Below are positions 49,325 to 59,092 of a stretch of 64,000 nucleotides of DNA, piece by piece. The stretch covers positions 682,001 to 746,000 of the forward strand of contig NZ_CABEHV010000004.1 of the NCBI RefSeq assembly GCF_901542415.1. The letters are read 5' to 3'. Made by a program: the position numbers and the translations under genes. Within the stretch, counting starts at the first letter, position 1; each line of letters begins with the position of its first letter. The notes under the pieces were generated by a model. That model ran no database searches. It was not told the DNA's origin and was given only the letters and a program-made list of their open reading frames with translations. This DNA comes from Streptococcus mitis (GTDB taxonomy: Bacteria; Bacillota; Bacilli; Lactobacillales; Streptococcaceae).

Positions 49325-50588
49325 TATGGTGGAATTAAGTGTGAGACGTTTGAGTTAGAAATGAGGTCTACTATGACAAAACATAAACACCTTACCCTTT
49401 CAGACCGTAATGATATCCAATTAGGCTTAGAGCGCGGTGAAACCTTCAAAGCTATCGGACAATCCATTCTAAAAGACCCAACTACTGTTTCCAAAGAAGT
49501 CAAACGAAACAGACAAGTCCGAGAGTCTACATGCGATAACCTTCCTTGCCCTTTACTCGATAAGGCTCCCTTTGTCTGTAATGGATGCCCTAAAAGAAGA
49601 CAAAATTGTGGATTTAAAAAAATCTTCTACCTTGCTAAACAAGCTCAAAAACAGTACGAACAAACTCTTGTCGAAGCTCGTGAAGGAACTCCCCTTAATT
49701 CCAAGGCCTTCTGGGACATGGACAAAGTCATTTCTGATGGTGTTAAAAAGGGACAACACATCTATCATATCCTCAAAACTCATAACCTTGATGTCAGTTC
49801 CTCAACCGTCTATCGACACATCCGAAAAGGATACCTATCTATCGCTCATATTGACCTAGCCAGAGCCGTTAAATTCAAAGAAAGACGGAAAAGGAAACTA
49901 CCTTCCATCCCTAAAGAAGCTAAAAAAGGCCGTTCCTATGAGGATTTCCAAAACTATTTAGTCCTTAATCAACTAGACTCTTGGCTGGAAATGGACACAG
50001 TTCTGGGGAGGATGGGAGGTAAAGTCCTACTTACCTTCAACCTGTCTTTCTGTAACTTTATCTTCGCTAGGCTTCTGGATAATAAAACTGCCCTTGAGGT
50101 TACCAAACACCTCTATACCATCAAGAACACTCTTCATGAAGCTGATAAAGATTTCTTCCAACTCTTTCCTGTCATTCTTACCGATAATGGTGGAGAGTTT
50201 GCCAGGGTTGATGATATCGAAATGGATGTGCGAGGAGAGAGTAAACTCTTCTTTTGTGACCCTAATCGCTCTGACCAGAAAGGGAGAATTGAGAAAAACC
50301 ACACACTGATTCGAGACATTCTACCTAAGGGAACTGCTTTTGACAACTTAACTCAAGAGGACATCAATCTCGTCTGCTCTCATGTCAACAGTGTCAAACG
50401 TGCTGCTTTGAATGGAAAGTCAGCCTATGAGCTCTTTGCCTTTACCTATGGAGAAGAGATTCCTAAGCTTCTAGGTATTTCTAAAATACCTGCAGAAGAC
50501 GTCTGTCAGTCTTCGAAATTACTCCAACATAAGTTCTAAAAACTAACCTTTAACCGCATTCAAACGTCTCACACTAACTTCCACCATA
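49325..50588 (+). mobile_element. IS30-family insertion sequence
   Basis: 1264-bp element bounded by 28-bp inverted repeats TATGGTGGAA..GTGAGACGTTTG, matching at 26 of 28 positions (mismatches at positions 11 and 13). It contains one intact transposase gene on the plus strand. No clear 2-3 bp target duplication is visible directly beside the repeats. It is inserted between tuf and the AI-2E exporter gene among several other end-like sequences. Confidence 0.88.
49373..50539 (+). CDS. IS30-family transposase
   Basis: 388 residues. The N-terminal helix-turn-helix KHLTLSDRNDIQLGLERGET..TVSKEVKRN (HTH_38), a Cys-rich patch CDNLPCPLL ... CNGCPKRRQNCGF near 60-90 (possibly zinc-binding), and a C-terminal integrase-type catalytic domain with the DDE residues in SWLEMDTVLG (~210), ILTDNGGEF (~270) and KGRIEKNHTLIRD (~305). 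All key residues are present and the frame is intact, so the element could still be active. ATG at 49373 follows TGAGG. Confidence 0.92.
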   Translation: MTKHKHLTLSDRNDIQLGLERGETFKAIGQSILKDPTTVSKEVKRNRQVRESTCDNLPCPLLDKAPFVCNGCPKRRQNCGFKKIFYLAKQAQKQYEQTLVEAREGTPLNSKAFWDMDKVISDGVKKGQHIYHILKTHNLDVSSSTVYRHIRKGYLSIAHIDLARAVKFKERRKRKLPSIPKEAKKGRSYEDFQNYLVLNQLDSWLEMDTVLGRMGGKVLLTFNLSFCNFIFARLLDNKTALEVTKHLYTIKNTLHEADKDFFQLFPVILTDNGGEFARVDDIEMDVRGESKLFFCDPNRSDQKGRIEKNHTLIRDILPKGTAFDNLTQEDINLVCSHVNSVKRAALNGKSAYELFAFTYGEEIPKLLGISKIPAEDVCQSSKLLQHKF

Positions 50589-50785
50589 GCGGAACTTAAT
50601 CTGAAACGCTTTCAGATGAGGGGATTTTGTGCGCTCTTTTTTTCGATTCCTTTTGGTTACAAAAGCGATGAAATCAAGCATTAGTAAAACCAGTGGAACT
50701 TACCCTGACACGGATTTCCACTGGTTTTTAGGATTTTTATCAGACTAACTTCCACTTCTACTAGCGGTGGAACTTAGTTTGCGAA
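50589..50785. repeat. Cluster of IS30-end-like sequences right of the IS
   Basis: GCGGAACTTAATCTGAAACGC (50589-50609) is a direct near-copy of the sequence before the IS left end. A 13-bp perfect inverted repeat AAAACCAGTGGAA / TTCCACTGGTTTT spans about 50686-50731. ACTAACTTCCAC (about 50744) and GTGGAACTTAGT (about 50766) form an 11/12 inverted pair with an 11-base spacer. All share the GTGGAA-TTA core of the IS ends. Confidence 0.65.
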
Positions 50786-50791
50786 TTTACC

Positions 50792-50810
50792 TTATTCTTA
50801 ATCTACTAAT
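50792..50810. repeat. Right copy of the 19-bp direct repeat
   Basis: TTATTCTTAATCTACTAAT, 18 of 19 identical to 49248-49266. Confidence 0.7.
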
Positions 50811-50849
50811 CTAAACGGCACTTCCACTCCTATCACTTGCCTAAATAAA

Positions 50850-50877
50850 AAGAAAAATCAGGAATTTCCTGACTTTT
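50850..50877 (-). terminator. Terminator after the AI-2E exporter gene
   Basis: AGTCAGGAAATTCCTGATTTTTC on the minus strand, overlapping the stop codon; short stem with a T tract. Confidence 0.7.
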
Positions 50878-51985
50878 ACTTAGCTAATTCTCTTTCTCGT
50901 TCTTTCATTATTTTATGATTTTCATACAAACGTGATAAAAACTTAGAAATTTCTTTCAAGATAGAATAGGTTGGTACTGCGACAATCATGCCAATGACAC
51001 CATAGATATTACTTGATAACAAAAGCAATACTAGAATCGTAATTGGATGAACCTTCATTACCCCACCAACGATTCGAGGGTAGAGGATATTTCCATCCAC
51101 TTGTTGAATAATTAGCATATAAACAACTGCAATCAGCATTCTATGAGGATCAGTAAAGACATTAGCGATAATCATTGGAATCAAGCCAATACTTGGTCCT
51201 ACATAAGGAATGAGATTGGCTAATCCTGAAAAGATGGCGAAGACCAAAGCATATTTTAAACCAATAATACTATATCCAATAAAGGCCAAACACCCAATAA
51301 TAATCGCATCAATTGCAACTCCACTAATATAGCGAGCAATTGTCGCATTCAAATTCTTTAATAGGCCTGCAATATGTAGCTTATCTCTCTTTAAAACAGT
51401 ACGTTCAAGCATCGGCAAGAACTTGTTACCGTCTAACAAAAAATAAATTAAGAACACAGGGGTCATGATAATAATCAAAACGGTACTAAAGAGCGCAGAT
51501 AAGACACTTCCAACACTATTCGTCACACTATTTAAGATATTTTGTAGAATATCTACATAGGATAGATTTAATTGTTGAATTGTCGCTTGAATATCTATAT
51601 TTTGAAAGGCTGGATAAGTAGATAAATCCACAATCAAATCTTGCAAACGACTATAAATTGTCTGACTTGTTGCTATCAAACTGGTCAACTGATTAATCAA
51701 AATCGGTAAAAGATAAACTACCCCAATAACTAGCCCCCAGACCAAGGTACACAAGGTTAGTAAAATACCAATGATACGGTTAATTTTGAAATACTTTTGT
51801 AAAAAATTTACAATAGGATTGGTCAAATAATATAAAAAACCACCTAAAAGAAAGGGAATCATTATAGTGTTTGCAACGCTTACAAAAGGTGTAATAATCG
51901 CTCCCATCTGTCTCCATAAATAGAAGATGATGGTTAATAGTAAAATCTCACTGGTCCAAAAAAATAATTTATTCTTACGAAACAT
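50876..51985 (-). CDS. AI-2E family (PerM/DUF20) membrane transporter
   Basis: 369 residues with about eight membrane helices and the family segments PFLLGGFLYYLTNPIVNFL near 42-60, GLANLIPYVGPSIGLIPMII near 255-275 and QQVDGNILYPRIVGGVMKVHPI near 295-316. Members export autoinducer-2 (TqsA) or act as Na+(Li+)/H+ antiporters; the role here is not known. Transcribed away from dacA. Confidence 0.88.
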   Translation of the reverse strand: MFRKNKLFFWTSEILLLTIIFYLWRQMGAIITPFVSVANTIMIPFLLGGFLYYLTNPIVNFLQKYFKINRIIGILLTLCTLVWGLVIGVVYLLPILINQLTSLIATSQTIYSRLQDLIVDLSTYPAFQNIDIQATIQQLNLSYVDILQNILNSVTNSVGSVLSALFSTVLIIIMTPVFLIYFLLDGNKFLPMLERTVLKRDKLHIAGLLKNLNATIARYISGVAIDAIIIGCLAFIGYSIIGLKYALVFAIFSGLANLIPYVGPSIGLIPMIIANVFTDPHRMLIAVVYMLIIQQVDGNILYPRIVGGVMKVHPITILVLLLLSSNIYGVIGMIVAVPTYSILKEISKFLSRLYENHKIMKERERELAK

Positions 51986-52087
51986 GAAGTACCTCCATTC
52001 ATCTATTTTACCACACTTTCAAAAAAGCTTCTTTCTTCTATCATGAAACTGGGAATATTTTTTTCTTTATGTTAGAATAAACTTACT

Positions 52088-53329
52088 ATGAAAAAAATAA
52101 TTTTAACTCTACTAAGTTTATCCGTAATTGGGTCAGCATCGACTGTTGCTGCTCAGGATTTTAATATTGCTGCTAAACATGCGATTGCTGTTGAGGCGAA
52201 TACTGGTAAAATTCTCTATGAGAAAGATGCAACCAAGCCAGTTGAAATTGCTTCAATCACAAAGTTAATTACTGTTTATCTTGTCTATGAAGCCTTGGAA
52301 AACGGCAGTATTACACTATCAACTCCGGTAGATATTTCTGATTATCCTTACAAATTAACGACAAATTCTGAAGCGAGTAACGTTCCTATGGAAGCTCGTA
52401 ATTATACCGTTGAACAGCTACTTGAAGCAACACTGGTATCTAGTGCCAACAGTGCAGCTATCGCCCTAGCTGAGAAAATTGCTGGCTCAGAAAAAGATTT
52501 CGTCGATATGATGCGCGCAAAACTCTTGGAATGGGGAATTCAGGATGCCACTGTTGTTAATACAACAGGTCTTAACAATGAGACTCTAGGGGATAACATT
52601 TACCCAGGATCTAAAAAAGATGACGAAAATAAGCTCAGTGCTTATGATGTCGCTATCGTTGCTCGTAACCTCATCAAAAAATACCCACAAGTCTTGGAAA
52701 TCACGAAAAAACCTTCTTCTACTTTTGCTGGAATGACAATCACTTCGACCAACTACATGTTAGAAGGTATGCCTGCTTACCGTGGTGGTTTTGATGGACT
52801 GAAAACAGGAACAACAGATAAGGCTGGAGAGTCTTTTGTTGGTACTACTGTCGAAAAAGGCATGAGGGTTATCACAGTTGTTTTAAATGCAGATCATCAA
52901 GACAATAATCCCTACGCTCGCTTTACAGCTACATCTTCCCTAATGGATTATATTTCTTCTACATTTACACTTCGCAAAATCGTTCAGCAAGGCGATGCCT
53001 ATCAAGATAGCAAAGTCCCTGTACAAGATGGAAAAGAAGATACGGTAACTGCAGTGGCCCCAGAGGATATCTATCTAATTGAACGTGGTGGGAATCAATC
53101 TTCCCAATCTATTCAATTCACACCTGATTCTAAAGCAATCCCAGCACCACTTGAAGCCGGAACAGTGGTTGGCCATTTGACTTACGAAGACAAGGATTTG
53201 ATTGGTCAAGGTTACATTACCACAGAACGTCCTAGTTTCGAAATGGTAGCAGAAAAGAAAGTTGAAAAAGCCTTCTTCTTAAAAATTTGGTGGAATCAGT
53301 TTATCCGATTTATCAACGAGAAATTATAA
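52088..53329 (+). CDS. dacA: D-alanyl-D-alanine carboxypeptidase (PBP3)
   Basis: Removes the terminal D-Ala from peptidoglycan pentapeptides and so controls cross-linking and septum placement. The 413-residue protein has a signal peptide (residues 1-22), the active-site motifs SITK (Ser56), SAN (Ser119-Asn121) and KTGT near 239, a C-terminal beta domain and an amphipathic anchoring helix FFLKIWWNQFIRFINEKL. Upstream TGTTAGAAT may be an extended -10 13 bases before the ATG; no clear ribosome site is visible. Confidence 0.96.
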   Translation: MKKIILTLLSLSVIGSASTVAAQDFNIAAKHAIAVEANTGKILYEKDATKPVEIASITKLITVYLVYEALENGSITLSTPVDISDYPYKLTTNSEASNVPMEARNYTVEQLLEATLVSSANSAAIALAEKIAGSEKDFVDMMRAKLLEWGIQDATVVNTTGLNNETLGDNIYPGSKKDDENKLSAYDVAIVARNLIKKYPQVLEITKKPSSTFAGMTITSTNYMLEGMPAYRGGFDGLKTGTTDKAGESFVGTTVEKGMRVITVVLNADHQDNNPYARFTATSSLMDYISSTFTLRKIVQQGDAYQDSKVPVQDGKEDTVTAVAPEDIYLIERGGNQSSQSIQFTPDSKAIPAPLEAGTVVGHLTYEDKDLIGQGYITTERPSFEMVAEKKVEKAFFLKIWWNQFIRFINEKL

Positions 53330-53360
53330 AAAAATCGCGATTTTAAACCGCGATTTTTTT
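53328..53360 (+). terminator. Terminator after dacA
   Basis: AAAAAATCGCG ... CGCGATTTTTTT around an 8-9 base loop, beginning at the dacA stop. Symmetrical A/T tracts make it possibly bidirectional, also ending sufB transcription. Confidence 0.9.
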
Positions 53361-53402
53361 GTTACAAGTTCATCTTCAAAGTTCTTGATTTTGAGTAAAT
53401 CT

Positions 53403-53516
53403 AATACTCAATAAAAATCAAAGAGCAAACTAGGAAGCTAGCCCCAGGTTGCTCAAAGCACCGCTTTTAGGTTGTAAATAAAGCTGACGTGTTTGGAGAG
53501 ATTTTCGAAAAGTATA
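53403..53516. repeat. BOX/RUP-type repeat with hybrid centre
   Basis: Ends TACTCAATAAAAATC and GATTTTCGAAAAGTA are those of BOX repeats, but the middle reads GGTTGCTCAAAGCACCGCTTTTAGGTTG and then AAGCTGACGTG, so the boxA core that matches the BOX primer is missing and a boxB-like piece follows boxC. It is either a recombined BOX or the related RUP element. It lies in the gap between dacA and sufB where both genes end. Confidence 0.7.
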
Positions 53517-53526
53517 AAAACAAAGT

Positions 53527-54939
53527 TTACCCAACTGATCCTTCCATTTCATAGCTGATCAAGCGGTTCAGCTCAACAGCATATTCCATTGGAAGCTCCT
53601 TTGTAAATGGCTCTACAAATCCCATGACAATCATCTCAGTTGCCTCAGATTCTGACAATCCACGGCTCATTAGGTAATAGAGTTGCTCTTCTGAAATCTT
53701 AGATACCTTAGCTTCGTGTTCCAAAGCGACTTGTGAGTTGTGAATTTCATTAAATGGAATGGTATCTGATGCTGACAAGTCATCCATGATAATGGTATCA
53801 CATTCGATGTGAGAGACAGATTTCTTAGAGTTTTTATTAAAGGTTACTTGTCCACGGTAGTCAACCTTTCCTCCACCTTTAGCGATGGATTTAGACACGA
53901 TAGACGAGCTAGTATGTGGAGCGTTGTGGATCATCTTAGCACCAGTATCCTGGTGTTGCCCTGTATTGGCAAAGGCGATCGAAAGCATGGTGCCACGCGC
54001 CCCTTCTCCATCTAGGTAAACAGATGGATATTTCATGGTTGTTTTAGCTCCCAAGTTACCATCAATCCACTCAACAGTGGCATCTTTCAAGGCTTTAGCA
54101 CGTTTCGTTACCAAGTTATAGACGTTATCAGACCAGTTTTGAATAGTCGTATAACGCATATAAGCACCATCTAAGGCAAAAATTTCTACGATGGCAGCAT
54201 GCAAGCTGTTACTTGAATAAGTTGGCGCTGTACATCCTTCTACGTAATGGACACTTGCTCCTTCATCAACGATAATCAAGGTACGTTCAAACTGACCAGT
54301 ATTTTCGTTGTTGATACGGAAGTAAGTTTGAAGTGGAATATCCACTTTGACCCCTTTTGGTACGTAGATAAAGGTTCCACCTGACCATACTGCTGAGTTA
54401 AGGGCAGCCAACTTGTTATCTGTCGGCGGTACCAACTTGGCAAAGTATTGTTTAAACAAGTCTGGGTATTCCTTGAGGGCAGAATCCGTATCTGTAAAGA
54501 TAATCCCCAATTTTTGGAACTCTTCCTTCATGTTGTGGTAAACCACTTCTGACTCGTACTGGGCAGAGGCACCAGCTAGATAAGCACGCTCAGCTTCTGG
54601 TATCCCAATACGTTCAAAGGTTTCTTTGATTTTTTCAGGAACTTCGTCCCATGAACGGGCTGGTTTGTCAGATGGTTTTTGGTAGTAGATCAAGTCATCA
54701 AAATCAATCTCTGACAAGTCTGCTCCCCAAGTTTGCATGGGCATTTTTTTGAAGGTTTCATAAGACTTCAAACGGAATTCTAGCATCCACTCAGGTTCTC
54801 CCTTAGCAGCTGATAGTTCACGAATGACATCTTCGTTCAATCCTTTTCCTGTCGATAGGACAGGCTCTACATCATCATGGAAACCAAATTTATATTCACC
54901 AAGGTCAATTGGTTTTGGTTCTACTCTTTCTTCAGCCAT
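53527..54939 (-). CDS. sufB: Fe-S cluster scaffold complex protein SufB
   Basis: Scaffold subunit of the SufBCD complex. The 470-residue protein has the SufB/D beta-helix core with [30 protein letters not shown] segments ([19 protein letters not shown]), a Cys in VEGCTAPTY near 240, and the C-terminal ERLI-like ending [22 protein letters not shown] at 54939 follows GAAAGGATATT; an earlier in-frame start (15 codons) lacks such a site. Last gene of sufC-D-S-U-B, the Firmicute order. Confidence 0.96.
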   Translation of the reverse strand: MAEERVEPKPIDLGEYKFGFHDDVEPVLSTGKGLNEDVIRELSAAKGEPEWMLEFRLKSYETFKKMPMQTWGADLSEIDFDDLIYYQKPSDKPARSWDEVPEKIKETFERIGIPEAERAYLAGASAQYESEVVYHNMKEEFQKLGIIFTDTDSALKEYPDLFKQYFAKLVPPTDNKLAALNSAVWSGGTFIYVPKGVKVDIPLQTYFRINNENTGQFERTLIIVDEGASVHYVEGCTAPTYSSNSLHAAIVEIFALDGAYMRYTTIQNWSDNVYNLVTKRAKALKDATVEWIDGNLGAKTTMKYPSVYLDGEGARGTMLSIAFANTGQHQDTGAKMIHNAPHTSSSIVSKSIAKGGGKVDYRGQVTFNKNSKKSVSHIECDTIIMDDLSASDTIPFNEIHNSQVALEHEAKVSKISEEQLYYLMSRGLSESEATEMIVMGFVEPFTKELPMEYAVELNRLISYEMEGSVG

Positions 54940-54995
54940 AATATCCTTTCTTTCATTCTTCATTTCTACTGATTCATAAGACAAATAAACTTGCC

Positions 54996-56652
<1,657 letters not shown>

Positions 56653-56659
56653 CTACCCC

Positions 56660-57922
56660 TTAGCGTTTTGACAATTTTTCTTCGATAGTTGCAATCATTT
56701 CATCACGAACTTCCTTGACTGGAATCTCAACGATAACAGATCCAAGGAAACCACGGACAACCAAACGTTCTGCAGTTGCCTTATCCAAGCCACGGCTCAT
56801 GAGGTAATACATATCTTCTGGATCTACCTGACCGATAGAAGCCGCGTGTCCTGCAGTTACGTCATTTTCATCAATCAAAAGAATTGGATTGGCATCTGAA
56901 CGTGCCTGATCTGAAAGCATAAGAACACGACTCTCTTGTTGGGCATCTGCTCCCTTGGCACCCTTGATAATGTGGCCAATACCATTGAAGGTCAAGGTTG
57001 CTTTTTCAAGAATAACCCCATGTTGAAGGATATTTCCGATTGAGTTGCAACCATAGTTAGTCACTCGGGTATCAATCCCTTGTACCTGACGGCCACTTGA
57101 AAGAGCTACAACCTTGAGATCTGCATGGCTACCATTTCCAATCAAGTCGCTATCAAAGTCCGCAACGACGTTCCCTTCGTTCATGACACCGATTGCCCAG
57201 TCAATGCTTGCATCGTTGCCTAATTTACCACGACGGCTAATGTAGGCAGTGACATTCTCACCAAGACGGTCAATCGCAGCAAATTTTACTTGCGCACCTG
57301 AACGAGCAATTACTTCTACTGTGATATTAGCAGTTGCTTTGGCACTTCCTTCACCGCGTGACTCTAGACGCTCCAGATAACTAATCTTAGAATTTTTACC
57401 AGCGATAATCATAATATGCTTGTTAAACGGCACATCACTATCGCTGTCTTGATAGAAAATTCCTTCGATTGGTTCTTTAATCTCAACATTATCAGGAATG
57501 TAGAGAACAGCACCACTGTTGAAATAAGCTGTATGGTAGGCTGCCAACTTGTCATCGTCATACTTAACAGATGACATGAAGAATTCCTCAATAAGCTCTG
57601 GAATTTCTTCTAAAGCTGAGTGGAAGTCTGTAAAGACGACACCCTGTTCAGCTAACTCAACTGAAGTTTGCTCAAAAACAGTTTGAGTTCCTACTTGCAC
57701 CAACTTCAAGTGATTATCTAGAGCTGTGAAATCTGGAACATTTGCTGATGGCTCACTTTCTGTAATCGTTCCATCACCCAGATTCCAACGGTGGAATTTG
57801 ACACGCTCAATAACTGGTAATTCCAAAGTCTCAATCTTGTCAAAAGCTTTTTGACGGAGATCAGCTAACCAGCTTGGTTCAGCGTGCATTTCTGAAAAAA
57901 GTTTAATATTTTCTTTAGTCAT
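56660..57922 (-). CDS. sufD: Fe-S assembly protein SufD
   Basis: Partner of SufB in the SufBCD scaffold. The 420-residue protein has the SufB/D beta-helix region (YIPDNVEIKEPIEGIFY, SAKATANITVEVIARSGAQV), HADLKVVALSSGRQVQGID and the C-terminal GHAASIGQVDPEDMYYLMSR segment with the conserved His. Lies 27 bases after sufC and 10 before sufS. Confidence 0.96.
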   Translation of the reverse strand: MTKENIKLFSEMHAEPSWLADLRQKAFDKIETLELPVIERVKFHRWNLGDGTITESEPSANVPDFTALDNHLKLVQVGTQTVFEQTSVELAEQGVVFTDFHSALEEIPELIEEFFMSSVKYDDDKLAAYHTAYFNSGAVLYIPDNVEIKEPIEGIFYQDSDSDVPFNKHIMIIAGKNSKISYLERLESRGEGSAKATANITVEVIARSGAQVKFAAIDRLGENVTAYISRRGKLGNDASIDWAIGVMNEGNVVADFDSDLIGNGSHADLKVVALSSGRQVQGIDTRVTNYGCNSIGNILQHGVILEKATLTFNGIGHIIKGAKGADAQQESRVLMLSDQARSDANPILLIDENDVTAGHAASIGQVDPEDMYYLMSRGLDKATAERLVVRGFLGSVIVEIPVKEVRDEMIATIEEKLSKR

Positions 57923-57949
57923 TTACTTCTCCTAAAAGATACGAGGGAA

Positions 57950-58720
57950 TTACAATTCTTCCTTGTAATCGTAGCCAAGTTCTTCAGCTAGTTTTGCGTA
58001 TCCTTCACGTTCCAAACGCGCAGCCAACTCTGGACCACCTGAAAGGACAACACGACCTTCCATCATGACGTGTACCACATCAGGTGTGATGTAGTTCAAA
58101 AGACGTTGGTAGTGAGTGATAATCATAGCACCAAAGCCTTCACCACGCATGGCATTAACACCTTTAGAAACAACTTTAAGGGCATCAATATCAAGACCAG
58201 AGTCAATCTCATCCAAAAGGGCAAAAGTTGGTTCCAACATCAAAAGTTGAAGAATCTCATTACGTTTTTTCTCACCACCAGAGAAACCTTCGTTGAGGTA
58301 ACGCTCAGCCATTTCTTCTTTCATGTTGAGCAATTCCATCTTTTCATCTAGCTTAGTGATGAACTCGCGAACTGAAATCTTCTCATCGTCTTCTTTACCA
58401 GCATTCATGGCTGCACGAAGAAACTCAGCGTTAGTAATACCAGGAATTTCTGATGGATATTGCATAGCAAGGAAAAGTCCCATACGCGCACGCTCGTCCA
58501 CTTCCAACTCAAGGATGTTTACGCCATCAAACAAGACTTCACCTTTGGTAACTTCATAGTTTGGATTTCCCATGATAGCGGCAGAAAGAGTCGATTTACC
58601 TGTACCATTTGGTCCCATGATAGCGGCGATTTCTCCTGTTTTCAGGGTCAGGTTAACCCCTTTTAAAATTTCTTTTCCTTCAATCTCAACGTGAAGATCT
58701 TTGATCTCTAATACTGACAT
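57950..58720 (-). CDS. sufC: Fe-S assembly ATPase SufC
   Basis: ABC-type ATPase of the SufBCD complex. The 256-residue protein has Walker A GPNGTGKS near 37, Q-loop YPSEIPGITNAEF, signature GFSGGEKKRNE near 147-157, Walker B FALLDEIDSGLD near 175 and H-loop MIITHYQRLL. ATG at 58720 follows AAAGGAACTATC; the frame opens 36 codons earlier without a ribosome site. First gene of the suf operon. Confidence 0.97.
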   Translation of the reverse strand: MSVLEIKDLHVEIEGKEILKGVNLTLKTGEIAAIMGPNGTGKSTLSAAIMGNPNYEVTKGEVLFDGVNILELEVDERARMGLFLAMQYPSEIPGITNAEFLRAAMNAGKEDDEKISVREFITKLDEKMELLNMKEEMAERYLNEGFSGGEKKRNEILQLLMLEPTFALLDEIDSGLDIDALKVVSKGVNAMRGEGFGAMIITHYQRLLNYITPDVVHVMMEGRVVLSGGPELAARLEREGYAKLAEELGYDYKEEL

Positions 58721-58818
58721 GATAGTTCCTTTCTTTTTCAAGGCCTTTACAGTGCTTACTGGAAACATACTTGATTTCCCTAGAAAATACGGTAAAAGGT
58801 CAATAAATATACTTTTAT

Positions 58819-58827
58819 AGTATAACA
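58819..58827 (-). promoter_or_regulatory. Extended -10 promoter of the suf operon
   Basis: TGTTATACT on the minus strand, about 100 bases before sufC, fused to the T tract of the preceding terminator. -35 weak. Confidence 0.6.
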
Positions 58828-58848
58828 AAAAAAAGCCTAAAAGGCTTT
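58826..58848 (-). terminator. Terminator after the DUF3272-type gene
   Basis: AAAGCC-TTTTA-GGCTTT and T8 on the minus strand, 22 bases after the small membrane protein gene. The T tract runs straight into the suf promoter. Confidence 0.85.
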
Positions 58849-58870
58849 GATTTTGTCTAGAAGCTGAGGA

Positions 58871-59065
58871 CTAGTCTTTTCCTTTTAAATGCTGGTCAAT
58901 GACATCTACAATCTTGCCCATCAAGTAACTAACTCGGAAATTTCTAAAGAGCAAAATGGCCCAAAAGGCTGCCATAATATAGCGACCAGTCATCCAGGCT
59001 TCATTGAAAAAATAGGTCTCAGCAGCTGTAAACAGCGCAATGATAATAAATTGTTGTCTATTCAT
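58871..59065 (-). CDS. Small membrane protein (DUF3272-like)
   Basis: 64 residues with one or two hydrophobic segments (FIIIALFTAAETYFF, YIMAAFWAILLF) and a basic/acidic tail VIDQHLKGKD. It looks like the small streptococcal family usually found after dnaX; function unknown and family name from memory. 27 bases after dnaX, likely co-transcribed. Confidence 0.75.
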   Translation of the reverse strand: MNRQQFIIIALFTAAETYFFNEAWMTGRYIMAAFWAILLFRNFRVSYLMGKIVDVIDQHLKGKD

Positions 59066-59092
59066 AAACTTATTGTATCATGAAATCTTTCT

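Noticed and set aside
49248-50810. Composite transposon carrying cargo
   Set aside because: Only one transposase gene and no passenger gene lie between the direct repeats.
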